NCBI RefSeq assembly: GCF_030463565.1
Contig: NC_134652.1
Coordinates: 17,895,397 to 17,959,396 of the forward strand
DNA from: Pelecanus crispus
Taxonomy: Eukaryota; Chordata; Aves; Pelecaniformes; Pelecanidae
DNA: 64,000 nucleotides
Reading direction: 5' to 3'
Shown: positions 13,690-25,469 of the stretch, piece by piece
Numbering within the stretch: the stretch's first letter is position 1
Layout of the letters: each line of letters opens with the position of its first letter
Program-made: the position numbers and the translations under genes
The notes under the pieces: generated by a model
What the model was told of the DNA's origin: nothing
What the model saw: only the letters and a program-made list of their open reading frames with translations
The model's database searches: none

Positions 13690-14248
13690 AGCATAGCCAG
13701 TACCCTCAAAGGAAGTGATTACCCCCCTCTACTCAGTAGACCCCATCTAGAATATAGTCTCCAGTTTTTGGTCCCCCGGTACAAGAAAGATATTGATAAA
13801 CTGGAGCAAGTTCAGTGGATGGCCACTAAGATGGTCAGAAATGTGTTGGAGCTCATTCCCTATGAGGACTGATTGAGGGAACTTGGCTTCTTCACTTTGG
13901 AGAAGAGAAGGCTTCATGGAGACCTAACGGCAGCTTCCCAATACAAGGTTACCAAGCTGGACCCAGGCCCTTCACAGTGGTCCATGGTAGGTGGATGACA
14001 GACAATGGACATGAGTTGAAATAAGAGAGGTTCTGACTTGATATAAAGAAGAACTTTTGACCATGAGGACTGTCAAGCATTGTGAGATTAAAACCTCCTT
14101 GGAGGTTTTAACAGCCCAACTGGATAAAGCCCCGAGTAACCTGGTCTGACAGCCTCAGCTGTTCAAAGCTTACCTTGCTTTGAACCAGAGATTGGTCTAG
14201 AGACCTCCTGAGAAGCTTTCCAACTTAAATTACCCTATAATCTTATAT
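13690..14248 (+). mobile_element. CR1 LINE fragment, ORF2 C-terminus plus 3' end
   Basis: A diverged CR1 copy on the plus strand. In order it shows the equivalents of 'CCCCTCTACTCAG', 'AGTACAAGAAAGA', 'CTGGAGCAAGTTCAGTGGA', 'GAGAAGAGAAGGCTTCATGG', 'CTCCTTGGAGGTTTT', 'GGATAAAGCCC' and 'AGAGACCTCCTGAGAAGC', ending at a degenerate '...CCCTATAATCTTA' 3' terminus. The reverse-transcriptase reading frame is broken by stops and indels. An internal 11-base perfect inverted repeat (14088-14111) includes the CR1 'CTCCTTGGAG' motif. Confidence 0.88.
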
Positions 14249-14535
14249 TAAACAGCCAGATGGAGGTTTATGAACATGGAATGAAACGAGGTCAGAGAAG
14301 GCACACTGCCACACTATGGCAATAAGCCAAATAGCAGATGACATCCTAAAGTAAGATACATAAAGTAGTTTAATAGCTATTGGAACTTAAAATGAATATT
14401 GTTAAAAATTTTCCATACTTCATTTCTTTATTTGTTTCCAACGTTCAGTATGTTAAATGTTACCCTATACACATTCTGGGTCTCTTTTTAATTTTCTTTC
14501 ATCTCTTCTGCTCTCCCCTTGTTCTCACTTAAACA

Positions 14536-14540
14536 CCCCC

Positions 14541-14571
<31 letters not shown>
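14536..14571. repeat. Poly(C)26-poly(A)10 tract
   Basis: Twenty-six consecutive C directly followed by ten A, the longest mononucleotide C run in the window. The minus strand can form G-quadruplex and the plus strand i-motif structures. The exact length is also prone to sequencing error. Confidence 0.9.
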
Positions 14572-14914
14572 GCCTTCCTTATCTTCCCTACTGTGTCCAC
14601 TAAACTAATTTTTCTTCCAATGAGAAGAGTTTGTATCACCTGTACAAGAGAGTGGAAAAACTACATATATTTATTTGGAGAGGTAAAAATATTCTAGATT
14701 ATTTTAGCTGTACTGAGGCAGCCAAGAAGATACTGAATCTAAATCAGCATCTTAATTTGTAACAACTTTTAATTGGATAGCCTACAGGCTGGAGAATTTT
14801 TAAAGCAAACACATAATTTCATCTCTTTGTTTCCAGTCTCCTATAGAATATATTCACTGTGTGCTCAGCCACAGGCAACATCTCACTTTTTGTATTATTC
14901 ACAATGAATTAACA

Positions 14915-15030
14915 CTGACATAGCACCCTTTCTTCCCAGATCTCAGGTGCTATGCACAGTATCTCTGTGTGTGTGAAGGACAAAATAGTATTACCACTAC
15001 CCTTTTCATATATGTTTTAATACCAGTAAA
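14915..15030 (+). repeat. Probable ancient MIR-like SINE relic
   Basis: The run 'ACATAGCACCCTTTCTTCCC', 'AGATCTCA', then 'AATAGTATTACCACTACCC', 'TTTTCATATATG' follows the order of the widespread amniote element 'tagcacctttcatcc..agatctcaaagc..tattattatcccc.ttttacagatg'. The similarity is patchy and from memory of the family, so a diverged relic is inferred. Confidence 0.42.
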
Positions 15031-18000
15031 GACTGGGTAAAACCCAGCTTCTGTCTCCCTTGCTTGTATCTGAATACTGCTTTCTTCCACAAGCAGCAAT
15101 CTGAAAGGAATTAATCAGCCTGAGTACAGGTAGTAAAATCAGCCCTTGAACTTAAGAGGATGACTATTTTGCTGCCTCCAGTGACTGCACCAGGAGCAGA
15201 TAAGTAAGAACTGTTCTAACAGCCAAGCAGGACAAGCTTGAGATTCAGTCCCAAGCAAATCTAGAATCAACAAAGACAAATTCTGTGCTTTCCTCTGTTT
15301 TCTGTTAACAACATACAGAGACCTGAGAGATCTGAGTTATTTGGGGGTGGTTTGGTTTTTTGTTTGTTTGGTTTGGTTTTTTTTCCTTAAAAGAAGTCAG
15401 AAATACACTAACTAGTTCTGCTGGAAAATATACATTCACAGATCCAAGCTGTACTTCTTAAGAAGAGCTGAACTCAGGCAATGAAGCTGCTTTCATATGA
15501 GCATAATGACCCTAACAAAAAGGAAAGCACAGCAAAATAAGCCTTTGAGTGGACTTTTAATAGCAGAAAGGCATTCTGCCAAGTTTAGGTAAGAAGGCTC
15601 TATGCAGAAATTCCTCCTCTCTCCCTATAAAAAACAATATGTAATTACCAGCACTGAATCTAGTAGCTGGAACTAACATTTCACAGAGTTTCAAAATGCG
15701 ACTTGATTAGCCTTTCAATGTCAAAATTGAAGCTGTGAGAGCTCAGGAAGGTCTGCCAGGCCAGAAGACTCCTAGGTCTGTTTGCTTAAAAAAAGGTTTT
15801 GCCATTCCTTTTGTTATCTTTAAGATGACCTTAGTTAAAACAATGAAAAAATAAAACAAATTTAGGATAGCTTGAGGTCCCTATAAATTAGAACAGCAAG
15901 AGATTAGTGAGAATAAAAAACACAGTAGAGGGAGAGGTTCATTTGTTTTTGGTATTTAACAAGTATAAACAAAACCCTCCTTACACAAGAAGATGGATGT
16001 CTGAGCCCCTGAATCTGTACTGTAATCCTGATTTGCATTGACATTGCAATTTACTTTGAGGAGGAGATAATTTTGTTTATATTTAAATATTATGAACTGT
16101 TTTTATTTTTAAGTATTATAATCTTGCCATGCATCTGTCACCATAGGGTCTTCATTTCTTTTGCTCTTTACCACAATCTTTGTTGTAAATTTTAAGGTTC
16201 ACACTTAAAGATGAACGGTCTGTTTCATGTCTACCCTGATTTGAGTTATACATTGCACTATCTTCTGCTTTCCCATGAGAGGGATATGAAGAGTTTTGCA
16301 TGATTTGTTCAACTGTTGAATTCCCCACTGGCATGGGTCTGATACTGCAAACTGCAATTAGTAAGACGAACCCAGTCTGCATTACCTCTTATGTAAAAAT
16401 TATCACTATAGATGTGCATTAGTTCCAGAGAAGCTGTAGAAAGGATAACGACATGGCATATTTTCATGACTATTTTCACCATCAACACTGCATGAGTGGT
16501 TCTAGTCCCTGACCTATTCCTATGATGAATTTGTATTTGCCTGAGATGGACAGTGTATACACTGTTAGTGTATATTGTCGAAAGAGAGAAGGAAGTATCT
16601 TTTGTAGTATCTTTTGTTATCTTTATGCTAGGTGTTACTTGTGTATACAATTATGTATTTGTATTATGTATTGCAATTATGTATTGTGTATTAATTAGAA
16701 AAACTGAAACATGTATTACTATAAGCACTGGCTCTTGAACCTAGAGTAATAGACAAAACCAGTATCTAGCTTACAGTCAGAAGAAAATTTTCATGTTGAG
16801 ACTTTACTTTTTACATCCATTGATTACAGGGTTTTTTTGGTGGCTTTTTTTTTTTTTTTTGCATTGCCCAAAGACCCAAAACCCCGTAGCAATGAACTTC
16901 AGGGTTCAAAAGACATGGGCTATTTAAGATAGGCTGGGTGCTGAATTTTAGGGTAAAGAACTCACGCCTTCCTCCAGAGGCATTTCCTGGATACAGTCAC
17001 ATCTTTTACAGTTATATAAAAGACAAACTGAAAATACAAATAAACAAAAATGGTCATTTAAAATGTAAGTGTCATTTGCAGTAAAATTAGTCTGTACAAT
17101 CTTTCTCCTAGCTCAGTCCTGTACAGCATGTAATTTATGATAAATGATGGGGAAGTAGCAGAGAGACTGTAAAATCTCCCCTTCCATTGCCACTCAGCCG
17201 CAACCATTCATAGGCATACACACATAACTAAACTGAGATATTAGTTTTCATAATCTTACCATTTCTTTTCCTTTTTTCTCCTCAGTGATTTCTGGTATGT
17301 GTTCAACCAATCTATTCTCACTTCTATTTTGGTCCAAACCAGAGAAGTCAGCCTAGAAGACGGACCCTCATATTTTCACATAAATTCAACTGTTGGCAAG
17401 TGTTGACATGGCACAATGCAGTACTATGTACTTGCTTAGATCTCGAAAGCACTATAGCTTTAGAAGATCAATGTTTTCTTAGGCTAGTTGCTTTGCTGAT
17501 AAAGCAAAGTAAGTTGCCCAGGGCAAAACAATGTAGTAATTCATCTCTGTTGCATTTGGAACATGCGTTAGCATGGATGTATCAGCACAATCTTCATTAT
17601 TCCATGTAGGCTGACTTTCCTGATGTGGAAACAACTCCTGAGATTTTTCATGTTACTCTGCTGTGAATGAGTGAAATCCTGGCAACAAAGAAATCAATAG
17701 CAAAAATTCCTGGAGGTCATTGCTGTCAGGGTGTTGCCACTAGATACCAATTTAATTTTATTAGTGAGAAAGAATAAAGTGATGTCAGGTGCCTGTGTTT
17801 TGAAGCAGAGGTAGGGTCAAAAGCATAGCCTTACATTTTCTTTGCAGGGGAGCACAAGGGAAATTAACACTTTGGTGTTGTAGTCCTGGGAAGCTTCTGT
17901 ATTTCTGCATAGAAACTTGGTTTCTTAGTTTAAGCACCCAAATTAGGTGTTTCATATTAACACATATAATTGCTGTTGTTGGTGTGGAAACTGCAAATTA

Positions 18001-19300
18001 ATTTTATGTCTGTTTTTTCCTTGCCTGATGATTACACACACCAGCTATTTGTTATCTATTCTGTTTCTTTACACTGTCTTCTAGGCTATGTAAAATGTTC
18101 TTTCCCTTTATGGAAAGACTTTCACTTTTTCTGAGGTTGAAATTTCTTTAAGTCAATCTAGCTGCAGGATAGCCTTTTAGCTCTGGTTCAGCATCCTACA
18201 GGCTCTTCCCATAGCTTTCAAGTTTGAAGTCAAGTCCTTTATCACCCAGTTACCTTGGAATCTGCCTGCTGGGGCTCATCTTGTGCTTGCAGCAAATTTG
18301 CATGAAAACTTTTTTCTAGGGACTTTACCTTTCCTTTTGGTACTCTAAAGGCAGCCAGAAAAAATTAGAAGCCTTGTGCCAATTTAGTCTTCCCAGGAGA
18401 AAGCTTCCTTATTGCCTACAAATATTGATGACTGGATGTTCCTGTAACACAAATTTCTTCTTGCTGTTGTCTTCATTCATTGTTTGTGTACCTCCTTTTC
18501 CTGGCCCAGGAAATGGGTTGCAGAAAGAAACCATTACACGCTTGATGCCAACCTCCTGCACTGCCCATCACCTCACTGAGGGAATTGGGGTGGAGAGAAC
18601 ATAACCCATGGTGAAAATAAAGGGAGTTGAGATTTGCGCATGGGAGAGGGTAGGAATTTGGCTTGCGCTGAGCCTGGCGAAGGGGGAAGATGTTTCTGTA
18701 AGTGTTTGTTTAATTACTTATGTTTTCCTTTTCCCAATACCTGAATCAGTGATTAGAAGGTTATGTTAATTGGCAATAAATTAAATCAAGTAAAAAAAAA
18801 AAAATCCCTGAGTGTTAAGACTGCTTTGCCTGTGACAGTATTTAATTTCTTCAGATCTGGAAGCAAAGGAAACTTGGCCTCCTAAGTTCTGCTATACTTT
18901 GGTTTTGCTGCCTAGTTTCCCTAGGACATCACAGTGGTACAGAGTTGGAGACAGCTGGGAACAACTATATCTGGACACTCATCTGGGAATAACTCCTATG
19001 TAGTTTACATCTTTGGGCTAACCCAAACCTCTGTCCTCTTGCCAGGTGACAGAACTGTTTCAAATATCTTCATGTGTACTTAGTTGTACTCTTAGGAACT
19101 GCCTCAGGTGAACTTTCATCCTATAAGTGTATAATGAAATTTTAATCACCAGACAATAATTTTCTGCCTTGAATCCTAATTCTCCACTGGTTTGCACCTC
19201 ATGTATTAATTTGCACATATGCAGAGTGAAATTAGGCGTTAAATGAAACCAGTCCAGTTTGGTAACAAATTGCATACCCTTTGAAAAGGTGTAAATTATT

Positions 19301-19374
19301 GTGATGAAATGTAAAGGAGTAGGGAATTGAACCTTCTGTGATGAAATGTAAAGGAGAAGGGAATTGAACCTTCT
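19301..19374. repeat. Tandem duplication, 37-base unit x2
   Basis: Two adjacent 37-base units (19301-19337 and 19338-19374) begin GTGATGAAATGTAAAGGAG and differ at a single base (T versus A at unit position 20). The near identity suggests a recent local duplication. Confidence 0.93.
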
Positions 19375-19813
19375 GTGGAAAAATGAAGTGATTTTGTCCG
19401 ATTGCTTTACCATGATGTGGAAAATATAAAACATCTTTTTGCCTGTCTTTCTAACTATTAAAATGTGTATGTGTCTCATCAGATGATACCAGCCAATAAT
19501 CAACATTTAGGGCCTGAAATTGTAATCTTTCTCTTTAAGATATTAACAACCAGCACAGTAATAGTTCTTCAAAGAAAATCTTTTCAATAATGACAGTTCA
19601 GTGTAAGCACCAAAATTTTTGTCAAAATAACTTTTTTTTCTGAGATAACTACCATTGATTACTAAGTGGGAGTGGTATCCTGTGGCTTCCAAAACTAATA
19701 TTGACTGTATTCTGATGAGTAAATTACACTAAAAATAAATTTCTACATGTATTGTTTTAAATATAACTTCTAATATCAGTTTAGAAATCAACACTTAGTG
19801 AAAATAAGTATTC

Positions 19814-19905
19814 ACAGAATCATAGAAATATTGGTTGGAAGAGACCTTTGAGGTCATCTAGTCCAACCTCCTGCTCAAATCAAGACTATTGCCAACACTA
19901 GATAG
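19814..19905 (-). mobile_element. CR1 LINE 3'-end fragment (minus strand)
   Basis: On the plus strand it reads CAGAATCATAGAAATATTGG, then GGAAGAGACCTTTGAGGTCA and TAGTCCAACCTCCTGCTCAA, the reverse complement of the avian CR1 3' terminus. It is a short 5'-truncated copy. It directly abuts an older CR1 ORF relic lying in the opposite orientation. Confidence 0.9.
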
Positions 19906-19927
19906 TCAGCTATGGCTTCTTAATGCA

Positions 19928-20140
19928 AAAAGAGGGCATATAGGAAGAGGCAACTGGAATAGGTGCCAAAGGAAGATGCTATAAAAGTATTGCTTGAGCA
20001 CTTAGGGATAAGATCTCTGAGGCCAAGCTTAGCTGAAGCTAAAATTAGGGAATTTTAATCAGGGAAGGAAGCCATAAGCGATGCTACCAGTATGCCATTA
20101 ACAAAAGGAAAACATAGGTCTGTTGATGAAAGGGTCTAAT
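19928..20140 (+). mobile_element. Ancient CR1 ORF2 relic
   Basis: The plus-strand frame through 'TGCTATAAAAGTATTGC' reads YKSIA*ALRDKISEAK, followed by YQYAINKRKT. This is the spacing of the CR1 ORF2 segment 'YKSIAR.CRDKIRKAK...Y.YI.NKRK'. In-frame stops replace several codons, so the copy is dead and old. It is much more diverged than the CR1 end next to it. Confidence 0.68.
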
Positions 20141-20488
20141 CCTGTATTATGCTATTTCTGAAGCATTTCATTTGCCTAAACTAAACAACAGCATAAGCAT
20201 TCTTGATGGCTAGATTCACAATGCAGGATTGCATTAATGAATCAAATTTAACTACATTATTTTATGTAGTTGTTTTGCATCCTGCTTTTAATTTGCAATA
20301 TCAAGTTCTGTGTATGTCAGTAGGTCCAGAAATGGGTTTTAAAAGTCTTCCTTATTCCTCCTTTGTGACTAATTATACCTCAAGTTATAATAGCATTCCA
20401 CATCAGAGAGGACAAAGTCATCATGGCAGGCATTGCAGTTATAAAAGTTGTATGTTTCCTGTTGGTACTAGGCTATAGCTCATGAAAC

Positions 20489-20553
20489 TTCAGCTGGTTA
20501 CAGCTAAGTCAGTGGAACTATGTGAATTTCCATCAAGTAAGGATCTGACCCTC
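20489..20553 (+). repeat. Ancient palindromic repeat, half copy
   Basis: CAGCTGGTTACAGC is followed by AAGTCAGTGGAACTATG, TGAATTTCCATCAAG and AAGGATCTGACCC. This matches, with scattered changes, a dispersed amniote repeat remembered as 'gaagtcaatggagctatgc.gatttacaccagctgaggatctggccc'. The family name is not certain. Confidence 0.5.
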
Positions 20554-22554
20554 AAAAAAAAAATCCCCCAAACCAAGCCTCAAGTTGCTAGGTGATAATG
20601 CATTAACAGATTTTTATATAGACTTTTGGATATTTTCTCATTAAAACAATTAAAACAAAGTAATTCTGATGTTGACAAATCACTTGGCATTCAATATGAT
20701 TGCTTCGGAAACTTATTTTTTCCCTGTTGTCTCAACTTCTCTAATTCATTTCTTCCTCTTGTTTGCCATTAAAGGTCCTTCTCTATGCTTAAAAAGGAAG
20801 GTATCCAAACATCCTGTTTGGTACTCAGACCACATTCTCTTTCTCAGTGTTTTCTGTGCCAAAAGAAAATGAGGAAGCAAATTCTCTTGGAATTTGGAAA
20901 GAAAACATCTCTCTCTGGCTTTATGCTGAATGCTGCATTACAATCCATTTGTTCCTTTGCTCCTGTACTTGGAAAAGTTTGGATCTCCCAATGACGTCAG
21001 TATTGCCAAACATATGGAATTATTGTTAAAAAGGAACCCAAATAGATCATCTTAAGTAGCTACAGGTTTTTTTTATTGTGAGATTGTTTCCATCAGTATA
21101 GCTCAAACCTATGGGAAATTACTTTCAGCAGTTTTTGAGCACACACGTGCTCTTGCTCTCTTCCTGTGCTTGCTCATGTTCTCTCTCTGACACTCACATA
21201 CTATTAGCCTTAATTTAGAGAAAAAAACAGAAAGCTTTGAAAAATAAATTATGGAAACTGGAACATGCATCTGACAACAATAAGAACAGGTTTCCTAATT
21301 GATTATATATCTATACTTTATTAAGAAATAAGATGCCCTATCTTTTAGGTTTTGTGGTGTGACTATTTAATGTTTATAGCTGTTTATCAAATACTACTTG
21401 AAGTAATGTGTATAAAGTGCTTCAGACGAGTGCCGCATATTTCCATTCTCTGTGTTGTACAACCCATGACTTAATGATGTCAGCTGGTTAGCGCTTGATT
21501 CTGTATTCTTTATTTTCAGTCTATGACTGAAATAGGGACATGATTTCTTATCCATGCATAATGACAATTAAATATACTTTCAAAGCTTACAGTTCACTCT
21601 CTAGTTTGTCCTAAAAGTGAAAGGCCAAAAATATTCTGAACAAAGAAAAGCAAAGAAGTCATGAATGAACATCCTTTTGATCTTGCAGCAAGGAAAAAGA
21701 AAAATTAATTGGTAGAGCTACCAAAGGTGGACATAAAAAGGGAATACCACTAGAAAAAGCCAAAGAACAACAACTACTTCAGCTAAACACTTGGCCAGTT
21801 ACTTGTAAGACTAAGCTGCTAGCAATAGTTTGAAGTCTTCAAAGGGATAATGGCCTGAACTTTACAGATGCTTGAATTTGCAGTGTTTTACTAAAAGGAA
21901 ATATTTTAAAAATTCAAAAATAATGTACTAAAAGTGTTAGGACCACAAGTCTATTCCTGTTAAAACTCATACATTTTGTTGGGACTTTCAGTGAAAACAG
22001 AATCAAGAATTTATGTTGTCTCTGGTGACTACTAAGTTGCTAGTACTCTAATACTGGTTAAATTAATCCTGATAATGCCTACAACCCCAGTGCTTATACT
22101 GTTCTAAAACTACTTTCAGTATGAATAAATGATTGGAGCAAAAAAATTCGTAGCTATTTAGAGGACAAATACTTTTTAAAATATGTATCGTACCCAGTAC
22201 CGTAAAATCACAGATTAAATGCAGCAGGTTTTCTGCCATCTAAAAAGTTTATTAGTTCCAGAGTCTGCCATGACTAAGAGCTGTCATTCCTCATCAAGTC
22301 CAGCTCTGAAACCCCAAAGCGCAGACAAGACAAGGTGACTGTCTTGTTAGAAAAGTCCCTGAGGGTGTTTGGCTGATTATCAGACTCTGAAGGGCAGCCT
22401 AGTTCTTCAGCTTCCTTAAGGCCTGCTTTTCTAGGAATTAGCATAGATCTGCTCACCGTGGGCTTCATAGCAGATAAAAACATCTTTCCAAGAGTTAATC
22501 AGAGCTTTTAAACAAAAACATGACAATATAACTTAGAGGAACTCTTGGCAGAAG

Positions 22555-22610
22555 TCGACAGCTTGGTGTCATTTGAGTATTTGAACGAAGATACTAGTTG
22601 ACATGCAAGC
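22555..22610 (-). repeat. Possible CR1 scrap
   Basis: Plus strand CAGCTTGGTGTCATTTGAGT is close to the reverse complement of the CR1 'FADDTKL' codons, and the minus-strand frame reads KYSNDTKLS. Similarity fades within about 30 bases, so a chance match cannot be excluded. Confidence 0.35.
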
Positions 22611-23557
22611 AGAATAGAAACTGCTACCAAGACAAGGTTTGAACAAAGCTCCGGTAGGTATATTTTGCAAGGCACCCTCAGAGTGGGTGATCTTTTCAAG
22701 TACATTTAGACTGGGGGAAACGGAAAGAACAAAAGGAACGTGGAAGACTTTTAGCCTTCAATGAATTCATACAGGACATTGGGAGAGCAAGAGAAAGAAT
22801 GGAAACAGACACCTTGAAAATTGATATCTGTTTAGGGCAATAGCAGGCAGGTTGGGATTTGTTTTATTCTTTTTACTAACTCCTTGAGGAAACAGGGCTT
22901 ACTTGGTAATGCTGTCTCTGTTTCTCTCCATCTGGTCATTGCACCCATAATAACATTTGAAATGACAGCTACTTTCAAGCAAATTTGAAATATACTTAAA
23001 TTCCTATGAGATCTGTGAAAACTGGCACTTAGATGTAGGAGATTTATTCATTATAATGTCCCATTAAAGGAAAAGCAGGCAGAATACACATGGTTCTTTG
23101 GAATAAGGGTGAAGTTCCTGTGGTGAGTAAGGCTTGGTAGGGGAATCAAAGGATACAAATTCATAGGAATATTTCACTACTTCTGCTATTTATGAATTAA
23201 TTTTTTCTTTTCTTTGAGAAGACTTTCTTAGATTCTGTGCAACAGCTAGGAAGGAAACATGTAAACTTTTAAGATCACATTCTTCATGCTGGAAAGAGAT
23301 TGTCTTATAAATACACTTAGGTATTTGATTGTCTGCAAAGTCAGCTTTGGACTATAATCCTTACTGCCATGTTTGAAGATGGACATTTCTTGGAATAAAA
23401 TTTTGAGAAATACAATCTGTAGGGAATCGTATTATTAATTAAGTCAAAAGGTGCTTGAAATGTTTATCCATTAACTAGTTCTAAACTGGTCATCATATTT
23501 TTATAGCCTTAATACAAGCTTATCCGAAGCTACAGCTGTCATTTGTCTAGAATACAA

Positions 23558-23795
23558 AATCATAGAACAGCCCAGGTTGGAAGGGACCTTGAAAGACCAT
23601 CTGGTCCAACCTTTCATGGGAAAGGGAGCCTAGATGAGATTATCTAGCACCCTATCCAACTGCATCTTGAAAACCTTCAGCAATGGGGACTTTACCATGC
23701 TGCTGGGGAGATTGTTCCAGTGAATGATTGTTCTCACTGTATTAAGCTGTGAAATTCCTTTCAATTATTAATAATCTGCCTTACACACCAAGAAG
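23558..23795 (-). mobile_element. CR1 LINE 3'-end fragment (minus strand)
   Basis: Plus strand reads AATCATAGAACAGCCCAGG, TTGGAAGGGACCTTGAAAG, 'AGGGAGCCTAGATGAGATTA', 'AACTGCATCTTGAAAACC' and 'GGGGAGATTGTTCCAGTGA', the reverse complement of a CR1 3' UTR plus the last ORF2 codons. It belongs to a different subfamily from the copy at 13690. Beyond about 23795 the match fades. Confidence 0.9.
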
Positions 23796-25469
23796 ATCTT
23801 TCAAGGTATTAGATTAATTTCTTTCTCTCTAGTTAAAGTCTGGCTAGCTAAGCCTAATTTTTCCAGTTATTACAAAGTCTAATAAACCTGTTAAATCCAA
23901 ATAAATCTATGTTTCTAATTTCCTGAATTGAAAAGTATTAGATGAAAAAGAGATTTATTTCATGAGTTGGAAGGTTTCTAGGTTTATTATTTCTGGAGAG
24001 AGGCTTGAGGAAAGCATGGAGGGCTTGAAATCGAGACATGCAAAAATTGAATTTAAAATAGAGGCAGTTGTTGGTAATACAATTATGTTTACACAGTAGG
24101 AATAGCTTGTTAAGGAGATGTCGTAATGACTATTTCCAGCAAGTCTGGAATAATTGGCTTGAGTAGCCACTTGATGTCATCCTGGTGCTACAAAATTTGT
24201 CTAAAAACCATTTAAAAACCTTTGATTCAAAGAAAACAATTGTTTCAGTGAACTTGGCTCATCTATATTCCTAAAGTTGTTTTCAGTTCTCTGCAGACCT
24301 TTTCCTTTTTTTTTCCTTTTTTTTCCCTTTTTTTCCCCTTTTTTTTCCCCTTTTTTTTTTCCTTTTTTTTTTCTTCCTCTGCAGTCATGCAGAATCTGTT
24401 TAAGCAGCTTTCTGATGGAACGCTTAGTCTCTTCTTTTTTCTTTGACTTGAAATAGCTGCAAATTCTTGAAGAAAATGTGACTCTCACTTATCCCTCATG
24501 CAGCTAGGTTGATATTAACAGTTGCATTAATTTGGCCCAAATACTCTATCAGTGCTATATAAAAAATGTGTAGGAAATCTTTCAAGAGTTTGAGTGATGG
24601 TTTTACTTCCAAGATCATTCATCTGTGTTATGCCACCTCTGTCCTTTTTTCTGACCAACAATAAAACTTTACAAAGACAGTTAAATTTTTATCCAGGAAA
24701 AGTTGTTCTTTAATGTTTTCTCATTGGCATCCAACTTGATATGAAGGAGTAAAAAGTCTCATTGTGCATTTCTTTGCTGGGGAGGGAAGAGCCCGGAAAG
24801 GATGTGTGTCTCTTAGACAAACTTCATAGCATTCAGAACAAAATTTTATATGGGCTTTGTGGGAATTAATTTTCTCTGACACTTTTGCCAGAGTAAAATA
24901 CCCCTGATCTCTTGAAGTATCCTTCTCCTACCACTCTTCCTCCTCCCACCTAGGCAGATTCCCTAGATCAACTAATTTTCTTCTGTTTTTTTAATTTCCT
25001 CTGACTTGTTCTTTTCTGTTAACTCATTCTGTTCTTTGTAGGTGTTCTTAGTTCTGTGACTGTTAGGTCTGTATTTTCTATCATACAATTCATAGTATTT
25101 TCCCACAGTACTCCCCTGGAGTTGTAAAATACTTGCTTTGGCAGACTTGCCACTTTGTTTTCATGACTACATTATATTTGCAAGAGATTACAACTTCGTG
25201 TTGTCATTTGAAACTTTCACAAATTCTACCTTGTATTATTGTGTAATCTAGATCATTTACAGTCTAATAAACTGACATAAGAACATCTTGGGTTTTAAGT
25301 TCAAGGAATGAACAAGTAAGTGCACAGGCTCACTGGTAATCTGAGAAACACTACGTAAGAAACTGTTACTCGTATTTCTGTACGTGTTTGTAATCCCAGT
25401 GATCTCTGACAGCTGCCTAGGAAAGATAAAGCTGAGACTGAAAGAGTGCAGATAGGTGTTAAGAAAGCG
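23796..25469. other. Intergenic, no gene seen
   Basis: Non-coding. It includes the pyrimidine tract at 24299-24378; the lysine-rich open frame on its minus strand is an artefact of that tract. Nothing else is recognisable. Confidence 0.65.
24299..24378. repeat. Polypyrimidine (T5-10 C2-4)n tract
   Basis: About eighty bases of pure T and C, with T runs of 5-10 alternating with CC to CCCC, ending TTCTTCCTCT. Low complexity with H-DNA (triplex) potential. Confidence 0.92.

Larger units (their letters stand above)
14249..19813. other. Intergenic, no gene seen
   Basis: AT-rich non-coding sequence with a C26/A10 tract (14536-14571), a likely MIR-like relic (14915-15030), a GT-rich TTTGG/TTTGT stretch near 15344-15385 and a 37-base tandem duplication (19301-19374). 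Open frames here (up to 148 codons on the minus strand near 19060-19506) show no recognisable domain and cross the tandem duplication. Confidence 0.65.
20141..23557. other. Intergenic, no gene seen
   Basis: AT-rich sequence with a palindromic-repeat relic at 20489-20553 and a possible CR1 scrap near 22555-22610. No exon-like open frame is recognised. Confidence 0.65.

Noticed and set aside
19060-19506. 148-codon minus-strand open frame
   Set aside because: No recognisable domain, AT-rich composition, and it runs through a 37-base tandem duplication whose length would shift a real frame.
22274-22705. Pair of consecutive minus-strand open frames, considered as a broken gene or retrovirus-like fragment
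   Set aside because: Only the short KYSNDTKLS stretch resembles anything (CR1), and it fades quickly; no retroviral motif is present.
24201-24488. Minus-strand lysine/glycine-rich open frame (95 codons)
   Set aside because: It is the translation of the T/C low-complexity tract at 24299-24378; no domain and no gene signals.
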